Part shown: piece after piece, positions 55,144-64,000 of the stretch | Layout: the number at the start of each line of letters is the position of its first letter | Numbering within the stretch: the stretch's first letter is position 1 | Assembly: GCF_033118175.1 (NCBI RefSeq) | Contig: NC_083689.1 | Location: forward strand, 21,434,501-21,498,500 | DNA from: Dama dama | Lineage: Eukaryota; Chordata; Mammalia; Artiodactyla; Cervidae | Reading direction: 5' to 3' | DNA: 64,000 bases | Program-made: the position numbers and the translations under genes | The notes under the pieces: generated by a model | Database searches by the model: none | The model's input: only the letters and a program-made list of their open reading frames with translations | Told to the model about the DNA's origin: nothing

Positions 55144-55203
55144 TGCATTCATACAATATAAAATTGTATAGAACACAGATCAGCAACCTTTTCTGTAAAG
55201 GTC

Positions 55204-55412
55204 CAGCTCCCTGGTAGTTCAGATGGTAAAGAATCTGCCTGCAATGCAAGAGTCCTGGATTCAATCCCTGGGTCAGGAAGATCCCCAGGAGAAGGGAATG
55301 GCAATTCACTCCAGTATTCTTGCCTAAAGAATTGTGTGAACAGAGGAGCCTGAAGGTTTACAGTCCATGGAGTCACAAAAAATCAGACATGATTGACTGA
55401 CTGACACTTCCT
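55204..55412 (+). mobile_element. Bov-tA SINE
   Basis: Head agctccctggtagttcagat, A unit with several changes, ending gattgactgactgacac. Confidence 0.88.
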
Positions 55413-55537
55413 TACTAAGTATTTTAGGCCATACAATTTCTGTCACAGCTACTCAACTCTACTTTGAAGCATGAAATCAACTAAAAACAATACATAAAAA
55501 ATGATCATGGCCATGTTCCAATAAAAATTTCACTTTC

Positions 55538-55662
55538 CTGGTGATCCAGTGGCTAAGACTCCATGCTCCGAATGCAGGGGTCCCAGGTTCGATTCCTGCT
55601 CAGGTAACTAAATCCCCCATGTCACAACTAAGACCTGGTGCAGTCAAATAAATTAATTAATT
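55538..55662 (+). mobile_element. CHR-type SINE, short
   Basis: Head tttcctggtgatccagtggc, 3' gtgcagtcaaataaattaat. Confidence 0.82.
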
Positions 55663-56341
55663 AAAAAAAACTTCACTGGGGTTCTGAGTTTTTACTTTGC
55701 TTTTCTGTTTGGAGTGTCACTGTAACTACTGTACTGTTAAGTGATAGAAAATAGTAGCATATGTTATTTTGGGGTGTGTTATTTGCATCAGTGTTTTAGC
55801 TCTATAAATGTTAGTGCTCATCACTGCATATAAAAAAACTTGGATGTATCAATGAAACAATTTTTTATTTTCATACTGGCATTGTAGACACTTAAGAATG
55901 CTGTTTCTTACAGGCTTGATTTAACATTTTTCCTTAAAAATATGGAATATAATCTTATATCATTTACTGGAATAAACAGGACAAAGCATTTGAGTGTAAA
56001 GCTCTCCCAGTATTTTGGATTTACAGCATTTCTTTGATAAATGAACTGCATACCACTAGTACAGATCAAGTATAGCTCTGACAATAAGTTAATCATGGAT
56101 AAACTTTTCTTTACTCCATTAATACAAGCAGTGGTTTATTTAATAATCATCAATGAAATAAATGTTCCTGATATTCATTTTAATAATTACAGTGATAATT
56201 ATAAAATAAAAACCAGCAGTACAATTTTTAGTCACGCTGAACATGAAGGACTTAATTTTCCACACAAGTTTCAGTATTGTCAGTAGTCAATTCTATGCAT
56301 TTTATATAAATAGAAATACATATATTTATTACACATAAAAA

Positions 56342-56560
56342 CAGCTTCTCAGGTGGTTCAGCGGGTAAAGAATCTGTCTGCAATGCAGGAGACGCAGGAG
56401 ACGTGAGTCTGGTCTCTGGGCTGGGAAGATCACCTGGAGGAGGTCATGGCAACCCACTCCAGTATTCTCACCTGGAGAATCCTCGTGGACAGAGGAGCCT
56501 GGCGGGCTACAGTCCACGGGGTTGCAAAGAGTAGGCTATGACTGAGTAACTAACACTTTC
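56342..56560 (+). mobile_element. Bov-tA SINE
   Basis: Head cagcttctcaggtggttcag, A unit. Exact 11-bp flanks acacataaaaa at 56331-56341 and 56561-56571. Confidence 0.93.
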
Positions 56561-57166
56561 ACACATAAAAAGAGTTGCCTAAGATTAATTTAAAAGATTA
56601 TTTACAGATGGAAAAGTGATTGAGTCACTATTTAAGTAAACTTGCTGCCCTGCACAGCTTTCTAATTTTATTTATCTAGTCCAGCAATTTACTGGTATCT
56701 GCTCACTTGTTGCAGAAGAATCAGGGCTGGCAGTGGATGTTTCAGAAACCCCAAGTGCAAAAGTTTGACTGATGTTTGTACCAGGTACAAAACTGGCACA
56801 GTTTTTTTGTTGTTGTTGTTCAGGACTGTGTCTACTACCCTGGAACATCGTATTTTCTGTATTTCAGTTCCAAGACTGAGATGTCTTGTTAAATTGACAG
56901 TGAATGATAGAATTCAATGTTTTCATAATATAACAGTCCTTTTTTATAAAGGCATACCTGAGTTTAGCACACTGCTCTTAACTGATTCTAATTGTGGGCT
57001 TTTTAAAGAGAAAAAAAAATCCAAGAATCTGCAGAAGTCTAAATTTAGCCTATTGTCAAAAGAATCTGAATTTATAACCTCTTTATAACCATTTTCACTA
57101 GTTTCCTTTCATTTTAATTTTTTTCAAAATAAACCACTGCATGACTTCCAAGATGAAAATTTGCAT

Positions 57167-57532
57167 GTATGAGATACAAAATTTTAAATATATTTGTGTA
57201 GGATATAAGATTAATGTAAATTAATATAAATAGAAATCTATAATATTTAAATTATCAATGGCACCATTCAAGATACTCCTATTCTTTCTTTTTTCTGTAC
57301 TTGATAAAATATTCTGAGAAATGTTGATATGTCTCACTATGATTATATACTTTTTTCTTTTCCTTTATATTTATTCTGATTTTTGCTTTATGTATCTTCA
57401 TTTCTTTGTTGTTAGGTGTCTAATGGTTTATGGTGTCTATCTTCTTTGTGAATTGTACCTTTTATCACTAAAAATATTCAGCTTTGTTTCTTTTTTTAAA
57501 AATAAATAAAAATTTTTTTTAAAAAATGAAAA
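57167..57532 (+). repeat. Repeat with defined left end, copy B
   Basis: Starts gtatgagatacaaaatttta as in copy A (52656) and has an A-rich right end. Flanked by exact 11-bp aaaatttgcat (57156-57166 and 57533-57543). The right part resembles antisense L1 ORF2. Confidence 0.65.
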
Positions 57533-58174
57533 AAAATTTGCATACTACTTTAATTTACAAATTGTTTTTCAATCAAACATCCTGATATTTTCTTTCTTTT
57601 CCTTCAGGGTATTTAACTATATTACTGCAGTAGCAAAACTTCTTCATTTAAAAAATCTCTACTACTAATTTTAAAGTTGATTTGTGTTAAGTAAAAATTA
57701 AATCATACACTGCAAGGTGTAGGAAGATTTGTTTTAAAGCATCCAATGGTAGAGATTTGATTACTAAGTTTGATCTGTTCACTGTTTAACAATTTTGGAC
57801 TTGTGGCTTTCTTTCTTTGGTTTGTTTGCTTTTGCTTTTGCTTCTATGCTGTACTAGTTTGCCATGTCACAATTGCACTGTGCAATATTACAGTAAGGAC
57901 CGGGAAAATTCTTATGGATGCAGTATGGTTTGTGATATACTTCCCTCTAGTTCCCAGTGATTTAAATGTAACCAAACCTTCTGCATTCTGCAACAAAAAG
58001 CAGATTTTCCAGGTGACTGTTTTGGTGAGTGTCAAAATAATAATTTACGGTGTATTCCTGTCAATTCACTTTGAATTTATATATATATATATATATAGCA
58101 AAAAAAAAAAAAAAAAAAAAACTTCACTTACAAAAACAGTTAACGATTGACCTAAAATAATAAGCTACCTGAGA

Positions 58175-58292
58175 GAGAACCTATGTCTGTTTTCTTTCCT
58201 CAGGAATCCCTAGCACCTAGAAAAATTGTTAGTACATTAAAAACTTTCAGTAAATATTTGTTGAACAAACAAATGAGAGAATGAAAAAGTAT
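58175..58292 (+). mobile_element. L2/MIR-like relic
   Basis: gaatccctagcacctag and atatttgttgaacaaacaaa, typical of L2/MIR ends. Confidence 0.45.
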
Positions 58293-58690
58293 TCTTTAAT
58301 CTCACTTCAGTAGGTCAATCCCTTTGCACTTTAGTATCTTTGAACTTCAAAGACAATGGCATTTAATCTTTAAACTTTCATTCTCTAGAAGCCTGACTCA
58401 AATTTGAGGGCATAGCCTTATAGATTTTAATATTGGAGTATTTAAATGTCATTTAATCTGAAAAAAATATTCCTAGGGAAATGACTTAAGATTGTCTGTA
58501 GTCTTACTTGTTCTATTAGCTCTATTTCTTCAGGTATCAATTCTTTTCTGATTTGCGGAGTTTAAAATGTTTCTTTCACAATGTTGATCTTGGTCACATT
58601 CCTGGTGATTCTTAGTTGTCTGCTCATCTTTTTTTTTTTTTGTATTTATTTATTTATTTTTTTTTTCTGCTCATCTTTTGTTTGACAATT
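58293..58690. other. No gene; T-rich run
   Basis: Unclassified, with T-rich low-complexity DNA at 58629-58668. Confidence 0.45.
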
Positions 58691-58691
58691 T

Positions 58692-58940
58692 CAGGGACTT
58701 CCCTGGTGGTCCAGTAGTAAAGAATCCACCTGCCAATGCAGGGGACTTGGGTTTGATCCCTGGTCTGGGAAGATTCCACATGCTGCAACTACTGAATCTC
58801 GTATGCATATAGAGCCCATGATCCACAACAGGAAAAGACACCACAATGAGAAGCCAGCACTCCACAACAGAGTAGCCCCTACTCACCACCACTAGACAAC
58901 GACCAAGCACAGCCAAAAATAAATTAAAGAAATGAATAAA
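58692..58940 (+). mobile_element. CHR-type SINE, long form
   Basis: Head gggacttccctggtggtcca, 3' cacagccaaaaataaattaa. Confidence 0.87.
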
Positions 58941-58942
58941 AT

Positions 58943-59125
58943 GCTGGGAAAGATTGAAGGCAAAAGGAGAAGGGAATGGCAGAGGATGAGATAGCATCAC
59001 CGACTCAACGGCCATGAATTTGAGCAAACTCTGGGAGATAGTAGAAGAAAGAGGATCCTGGCATGTTGCAGTCCATGGGGTCCCAAAGAGTCAGACACGA
59101 CTTATCAACTCAACAACAACAAAAT
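58943..59125 (+). mobile_element. BovB 3' end (sense)
   Basis: gctgggaaagattgaaggca, ccatcaccgactcaacggc-like block and gactcaacaacaacaa tail. A direct repeat aaaatg flanks it. Confidence 0.85.
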
Positions 59126-59302
59126 GTTTTTAAAAAATTAAGTAATTTTTTTAAAAAAAAAAAAGAATATTCCAGTTCCACTGCCTGTTCTATTTGTTAT
59201 AACTTAACTCAGAAGAGGAGTCAAGTTGTAACATATTGGATATGTTTTATTCACTGATTTAGCCAAGGAGCAAATTATATCAGTTGGATCTACTTCGAAC
59301 AT
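59126..59302. other. Unclassified spacer
   Basis: No gene or repeat recognised. Confidence 0.4.
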
Positions 59303-59503
59303 GTTGTTACTGTTGTTTAGTTCAACTCTTTGCAACCCCATGGACTGTAGCCCTCCGGGGTCCTCTGTCTATTGGGTTCTACAGATAAGAATACTGGAGT
59401 GGGTTGTCATTTCCTTCTCTAGGGGAATCTTCCCAATCCGGGGATTAAACACACATTTCCTGCATTGGCTGGTGGATTCTTTACCACTGAACCACCTGGG
59501 AAG
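59303..59503 (-). mobile_element. Bov-tA SINE
   Basis: Antisense; gttgttactgttgtttagtt to gaaccacctgggaagt. Confidence 0.88.
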
Positions 59504-60214
59504 TATGCTTAGAACATGGGCCAAAGAATGAGTACAGCTAATGTAGCATTACCCACATTTCTTTCTATGTGATCACCTTGATAAATGCCCCCAAACTTCC
59601 TCGCATTTCTTAAATCCACACACACTACCTTTGGGAAATTCCTAGAACTGCCCCAACCTCTGAGGATGTGGTTTCCACCAGTTCTGTTTCTTAATAATCC
59701 TGGTCTCATCTGACTCATCTTAAATGAATACATCCAACTTGGGGGAGTGAGGAGAGAAAGCACACGACAAAGCAAAAGGGGCCAAATGTGAACAGTGAGT
59801 GAATCTGGGTAAAGGGAATCTTGGTCCTTTTGTTATTTGTGTAACAACAAAATTTCTCTAAATCTGAAATTATTTCCAAATACTAAATTTTTTCAAGACC
59901 GTGTCTGTTGAGACAATCTCAAATTCTTCACTTGTTACTAATTTCAAGCCACCCTGATGCAACTTGATTTGATCACACCCCTAAACATAGCCACCCATGA
60001 ATCTGATGATTCAAAATCCGGTAAATATTTTCAGTTCTCGTCTTAACTGACAGTCAGCAGTATCAAACACCACTGACCACTACTTCCTTCTAGAAAGAGA
60101 TGCCTTGGAATCCTCATTTTCCTCTCTCCTCTTTGGCTGCTCCTTTTCAGGTTTCTGGGCAACCTGGCTTCCCACTGAACCAGATTATCTATTGGATGAT
60201 AGAGTTCTGCAGCC
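59504..60214. other. No gene recognised
   Basis: Unclassified. 59860-59900 weakly L1-like. Confidence 0.4.
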
Positions 60215-60770
60215 CTTGATCTTAAATATTTGTTTATTTACTTATTTATTTGGCTACACTGGGTCTTAGTTGTGTCATAAGGGATCTCTCCTCGCATCGA
60301 GCAGGCTCATTAGATGCAGTGCGTGGACTCAGTTGTCTCGCGGGCATGTGTGATCTTAGTTCCCCAGTTGAGTTCAGTTTAGTTCAGTTACTCAGTCTTG
60401 TCTGACTGTTTGCAATCCCACAGACTGCAGCACTCCAGGCTTCCCTGTCCATCACCAACTCCTGAAGCTTGCTCAAACTCATGTCCATCAAGTAGGTGAT
60501 GCCATCCAACCATCTCATCCTCTGTAGTCCCCTTCTCCTCCTGCCTTCAGTCTTTCCCAGCATCAGGGTCTTTTCTAATAAGTCAGTTCTTCGAATCAGG
60601 TGGCCAAAGTATTGGAGTTTCAGCTTCAGCATCAGTCCTTCCAATGAATATCCAGGACTGATTTCCTTCAGGATGGACTGGTTGGATCTCCTTGCAGTCC
60701 AACCAGGGATCAAACCCACATCTCCAGCATTGCAAGGTGGATTCTTAACCACTGGACCACTAGGGAAGTC
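60215..60770 (-). mobile_element. CHR-type SINE split by BovB
   Basis: Left piece 60215-60365 (tatttggctacactgggtct), right piece 60703-60770 (aaccagggatcaaacccaca to gaccactagggaagtctc). A BovB lies between. Confidence 0.82.
60366..60702 (-). mobile_element. BovB 3' fragment
   Basis: Antisense BovB, ttcagtttagttcagttact to ttggatctccttgcagtcc. Confidence 0.88.
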
Positions 60771-60825
60771 TCAGCCCTCAATCTTAGACCTTCTTCCCTG
60801 CCACGTCTTTTCTTTCTGAAAGAGC

Positions 60826-60970
60826 CCGTGCTCCTCCACAAGAGAAGCCACTGCAACGAGAAGCCCGTGCACCACAACAAAGCATAGCCCTCACTCCTCA
60901 CAACTAGAGAAGCCCGTGCATAGCAACAAAGACCCCGTGCAGTCAAAAATCAATAAAAATTTTTAATTAA
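60826..60970 (+). mobile_element. CHR-type SINE, 3' half
   Basis: gtgctcctccacaagagaag to cgtgcagtcaaaaatcaata. Confidence 0.8.
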
Positions 60971-61061
60971 AAAAGAAAGAAATGGGGGACATAGAAGGGC
61001 TTCTGTGCCCAGGAGCCCCACATAGTCCTGCTTGGTTCCAGGATCTAACCAGCTAATCTGA

Positions 61062-61278
61062 ACTGTTGTTGTTGTTCAGCTGCTAAGTCATGTCCAACTC
61101 TTTGCCATCCATAGACTGCAGCACGACAGGCTTCCCTTTCCTTCACTGTCTCCTGGAGTTTGCTCAAATTCATGGCCACTGAGTCAGTGAGGCCATCCAA
61201 CCATTTCATGCTCTCTTTCCTCCTCCTCCTCCTGCCCTTGATCTTACCCAGTATCAGGGTCTTTTCCAGGGTCTGACC
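61062..61278 (-). mobile_element. BovB 3' fragment
   Basis: Antisense; gttgttcagctgctaagtca to agtatcagggtcttttccag. Confidence 0.87.
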
Positions 61279-61299
61279 TCTGTCTTCATAATAATCCTT

Positions 61300-61480
61300 A
61301 GCCTGCAGGATAAAGCTCTGGGCTGTTGTCACCCACAAGCTTGGATGATCTGACCCCCTCAACCCCATCTCACACTATTCTAGCCAATCTCCTACTTCTG
61401 ACCTTTTATACGTGCTGTAATTCCTACCTGGAACTCACTTCACCTGAGACACTTTGAACCTTAGTTGCCATCTCTCCATG
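61300..61480 (-). mobile_element. L2-like relic
   Basis: Antisense L2 character (acctggaactcacttcacct). Weak. Confidence 0.4.
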
Positions 61481-61494
61481 ACCCAACCAATGTG

Positions 61495-61690
61495 ATAATA
61501 ACAACAGCTTCTACATATTGAGTCAAATACTAGTCACATGCCATTAAACCCATTAACTGACTTAATACTCCTAGGAGCCCATGAGATACAAAACTTTTTC
61601 CATGAAGACATTGAGCTCAGAGAGGTGAAGGAACTTGCCCAAGGATGCCCAGCTTAGCTAGCACTGCTTGAACTCAGCTCTGTGTGACAC
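61495..61690 (+). mobile_element. MIR SINE
   Basis: gagctcagagaggtgaagga, cttgcccaaggatgcccagc in MIR order. Confidence 0.75.
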
Positions 61691-61693
61691 TAA

Positions 61694-62355
61694 AATGCAT
61701 GTTCTGTGTGACCCAGCAATCCCACTTCTGGCTACATATCCAAAAAGATTGAAATCAGAATCCCAAAGAAATAATTTGTACTTTCAGTCTCACTGTAGCA
61801 TTATTCACAATAGCCAAAAAAAAGGGAAGCAACCTAAGTGTTCATGGACAGATGGATAAAAAAGATGAGGTCCATTCATACAATGGCAAATAATTCAGCC
61901 TTAAAAAAAAAAAAAAAGAAAGAAAATTCTGCTGTATGTGACAACATGGTTGAACCCAAAGGACCTTATGCTCAGTGAAATAAGCCAGACCAAGAGGGGA
62001 CACGTGCTGCGTGATTCCACTTCTATGAGCAATCTAAGAGTCAATTTATAGAAACAGAAAGTAGAATGATGATTGCCAGAGACTAGCAAGAGGGGGAAAC
62101 GAGGTGTTGTTGTTCAATGGGTATTAAGTTTCAGTTATGCAAGTTGAATTTGTTTTCGAGATCTGCTGTACAGTCTACGGCCCTACCACCCTGAACGCGC
62201 CCGATCTCGTCTGATCTCGGAAGCTAAGCAGGGTCGGGCCTGGTTAGTACTTGGATGGGAGGTCTGCTTTACAATATTACACCTATAGGTAATAATACTC
62301 TGTTGTGCACTTAAAATTTTGTTGAGGGTAGATCTTATGCTGTAATCTTAATGCA
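61694..62355 (+). mobile_element. L1 3' end carrying a 5S rRNA insertion
   Basis: Sense L1: gacccagcaatcccacttct through the 3' UTR (gagatctgctgtaca / atattacacctataggtaat). The 3' UTR is split by the 5S fragment at 62173-62261. Confidence 0.85.
62173..62261 (+). pseudogene. Truncated 5S rRNA retropseudogene
   Basis: Matches nt 1-89 of mammalian 5S rRNA with one difference (nt 11, A to C), then stops abruptly. The last ~32 nt are missing, so box C is cut and the gene cannot be functional. Flanked by atctgctgtaca (62161-62172) and gtctgctttaca (62262-62273), a 12-bp duplication with two mismatches. No poly(A) is present. Confidence 0.9.
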
Positions 62356-62385
62356 ATTTCTTTTTTTTTAAAGAAAGCATGCTCT

Positions 62386-62411
62386 GTGCTCACTTCGGCA
62401 GCACATGTACT
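62386..62411 (+). pseudogene. Truncated U6 snRNA retropseudogene
   Basis: Matches the first ~26-29 nt of U6 (gtgctcacttcggcagcaca, then tgtacta) with two changes. No tail. Flanked by taaagaaagcatg (62369-62381 and 62411-62423). The trailing ctct of the 5' flank reappears at 62577-62580, after a SINE. Confidence 0.85.
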
Positions 62412-62423
62412 AAAGAAAGCATG

Positions 62424-62564
62424 TTTGGAACTTCCCTGGTGGTTCCAGAGGTTAAGAATCCTCCTTCCACTGCAGGAGCCGTGAGTTCAACCCCTGGTTG
62501 GGGAAATAAGATCCCACAGGCTAAGTGGCACAGTCAAAAATTTTTTAAATAAGTAAATAATAAA
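62424..62564 (+). mobile_element. CHR-type SINE inserted in the U6 target duplication
   Basis: Head ggaacttccctggtggttcc, B box gttcaacccctggttgggga, A-rich tail. Flanks aaagaaagcatg and aaataaaacatg (10 of 12 matches). Confidence 0.85.
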
Positions 62565-62576
62565 AAATAAAACATG

Positions 62577-62945
62577 CTCTACAGACCCATCCCTGCTCCT
62601 GCCTCACTGTACTTCTCCCAAAACATATACACTCAACACGCAAAGCTGATACAAGGCTTTGGGCTTCTCCCCTCTGCCTTCTCCATCACTGGAGACATGT
62701 CCTGGTGGGCTGCTTTGGTGGGAGGGGCTATGGGTCTCTACTTAGGGACCTCAGACTCATCCCCAACATAACAATATGACACTGGAATCCCAAAGCCACT
62801 AGGAAAGATATAGAGAGCCTTGGGGGACTGCATCCTTGGAGACACTGTCTTCGAGGTCATTTGGCAGAATAGAATGAACCCCAGAAAGAAATTCCTGGGA
62901 GCACACTCAAGTTTCTCATGCCCCACCCGCAAGAGAACATACTAG
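62577..62945. other. No gene recognised
   Basis: Unclassified. Confidence 0.4.
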
Positions 62946-62947
62946 AC

Positions 62948-63005
62948 GTTGAATAGTGTCCCCCCAAAATTCATGTGCTTCCTGTGAGTAGCCTAGCTGC
63001 AAGGC
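62948..63005 (+). mobile_element. MLT1-like LTR start
   Basis: gtgtccccccaaaattcatg, the usual 5' start of MLT1 LTRs. Confidence 0.55.
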
Positions 63006-63009
63006 AAGG

Positions 63010-63684
63010 AAAAGACCCTGATGCTGGGAAAGACTGAAGGCAAAAGGAGAAGACGGTAACAGAGAATGAGATGGCTGTGATAGCTTATGGTGAACGATGT
63101 TGGATTTGTGATCTCCAAAGAAAAAGATTTAGCTTTGGGATCAGGGACCAGGCTTGATCACTCAAAAGCTTTTGAGTGTAGGAGAGTTTTATTAAAGTAT
63201 AAAAAGGGCAGAGAAAGCTTCTGACATTGACATCAGAAGGGGGATGGAGAGTGCCCCCTTGCTAGTCTTATCAAGGCCTTATATGCTTTTACCAGACCAA
63301 CTCCCACAACATACATTCTTAAATTAGAAAGATTAGAATTAACAATAGAAAGGTCTTACCTGAACCACTCCCATGTAAAATAACAAGATTAGCCAAAAGA
63401 TTCTTGTTAAAAAGGAGAAACATGTCCTTGAGCAAGATACATTGTTGTTATATAATCCTTAGTATGGAGCTTAAGATGAGTTGTCTCCTTGTGTAATCAT
63501 CAGCTTTGGGCTTAAAGGAAATAACATCTTATGTGACAGACTAAGGAATGTAGGGAAAAAAAGCTTGTCCTTTTCTCCTCCTCAAGAGCCCCAGACCCCT
63601 TTCTCCTCCTCGGGGACCCCGGACTTCTTATCAACCTACCTGAGAATTAACTCTCTCAGTTGGATGCCATCACCGACTCAATGC
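63010..63684 (+). mobile_element. BovB (sense) split by an ERV LTR
   Basis: Left piece gctgggaaagactgaaggca up to gaatgagatgg (63074). Right piece gttggatgccatcaccgact (63659-63684). Together they read as continuous BovB. Confidence 0.85.
63076..63658 (-). mobile_element. Solo ERV LTR (minus)
   Basis: Edges TG (tgtgatagcttatgg) and CA (ttaactctctca). On the minus strand a TATA element (agcatataaggcc, ~63282) is followed by a polyadenylation signal (tttaataaaactc, ~63190), the usual LTR spacing. No viral reading frame remains. Confidence 0.75.
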
Positions 63685-63689
63685 CTTCC

Positions 63690-63897
63690 TTGATATCAAG
63701 CTCAGTTGATAAAGAATCCACCTGCAGTGCAGGAGACATGGGTTCAATACCTGGATGGGGAAGAGCCCCTGGAGAAGGGGATGGTTACCCACTCCAGTAT
63801 TCTTGCCTAGAAAATTCCATGGACTGAGGAACCTGGTGGGCTATAGTCCACGAGGTCATAAAAGAGTCGGACAAGACTGAGGGACCGAACACGCAGA
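63690..63897 (+). mobile_element. Bov-tA SINE
   Basis: Diverged head atcaagctcagttgataaag, A unit, ending ctgagggaccgaacacgc. The final ~100 bp of the window is unclassified. Confidence 0.88.
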
Positions 63898-64000
63898 AAT
63901 AGGAAACCTAGGTGGCTCCTCTGTGGCACCAGGGTCTTGTGCTCTCGTCCACACGTCCCCACCCATCTCTCTCTGCCCCTGGGCCCTTCCACACCTCTCA

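Larger units (their letters stand above)
55678..58121 (+). pseudogene. Processed retrocopy of an unidentified transcript (3' UTR-like) with poly(A)
   Basis: A non-repetitive, AT-rich block with no long reading frame ends in (ta)n followed by about 21 A residues (58100-58121). Cttcact occurs immediately before (55671-55677) and immediately after the poly(A) (58122-58128), as expected for an L1-mediated insertion. The surrounding hAT element resumes right after it. Without the nested Bov-tA (56342-56560) and repeat copy B (57167-57532) the copy is about 1.8 kb. I do not recognise the parent gene; the absence of coding sequence suggests a 3' UTR or noncoding RNA. Confidence 0.55.
55170..58140 (+). 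mobile_element. hAT-like non-autonomous DNA transposon, heavily interrupted
   Basis: Pieces: agcaaccttttctgtaaagg (~55183-55203), tattttaggccatacaattt (~55423-55529) and cttacaaaaacag after 58127. They match a mammalian hAT-Charlie-type sequence (MER33-like by memory). Interrupted by Bov-tA, CHR and the retrocopy. Confidence 0.5.

Noticed and set aside
62173..62261. Functional 5S rRNA gene
   Set aside because: The last third, including part of box C and the 3' stem, is missing, and there is no T-run terminator at the right place.
62386..62411. Functional U6 snRNA gene
   Set aside because: Only the first ~26-29 of ~106 nt are present, with no proximal sequence element seen.
14000..64000. TNFSF9 or TNFSF14 exons, expected CD70 neighbours
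   Set aside because: No TNF-fold motif other than CD70 exon 3 was found on either strand. They probably lie outside the window.

Overview
This is mammalian nuclear DNA from a ruminant, most likely a bovid. The evidence is the repeat content, read against remembered consensus sequences with no database run. BovB (RTE) LINEs, BovB-derived Bov-tA/BovA2 SINEs and cetartiodactyl CHR-type SINEs occur throughout. They are mixed with L1 fragments, MIR/L2 relics and endogenous-retrovirus LTRs. Nearly every open reading frame over 60 codons lies inside one of these elements.

One protein gene is recognisable: CD70 (TNFSF7), on the + strand. Its three coding exons at 8841-8993, 9941-9974 and 13314-13708 join in frame with canonical GT/AG splice sites. 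They encode 193 residues, the length of human CD70. A TATA-like box lies about 270 bp upstream. The gene sits at the left of the window, and the remaining ~50 kb downstream holds no recognised coding gene. TNFSF9 and TNFSF14, its neighbours in mammals, were not seen.

Layout. 1-8.5 kb: L1, BovB, LTR and many SINEs, including an old MIR split by a minus-strand L1 with a 14-bp target-site duplication (TSD). 8.5-13.7 kb: CD70; intron 2 (3.3 kb) is packed with MaLR, L1, BovB and four Bov-tA SINEs. 13.74-13.91 kb: a pure pyrimidine tract just after the stop codon. 14-20 kb: plus-strand L1 ORF2 and 3' UTR debris. 20-41 kb: several ERV LTRs, ERVL/MaLR LTRs, MIRs and three copies of an L1-derived composite repeat. 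41-52 kb: L1 fragments (one with a twin-priming inversion), BovB and SINEs. 52-59 kb: two copies of a repeat with the same left boundary, a hAT-like element, and an unidentified ~2.4-kb poly(A)-tailed retrocopy. 59-64 kb: BovB, MIR, L1 carrying a truncated 5S rRNA retropseudogene, a truncated U6 insertion, and an ERV LTR that splits a BovB.

No new multi-gene system was found. The observations most worth checking are the two tailless small-RNA retropseudogenes 110 bp apart near 62.2-62.4 kb, the unidentified retrocopy, the two repeat groups with shared boundaries (52.7/57.2 kb and 20.4/35/37.7 kb), and lineage-specific features of CD70.
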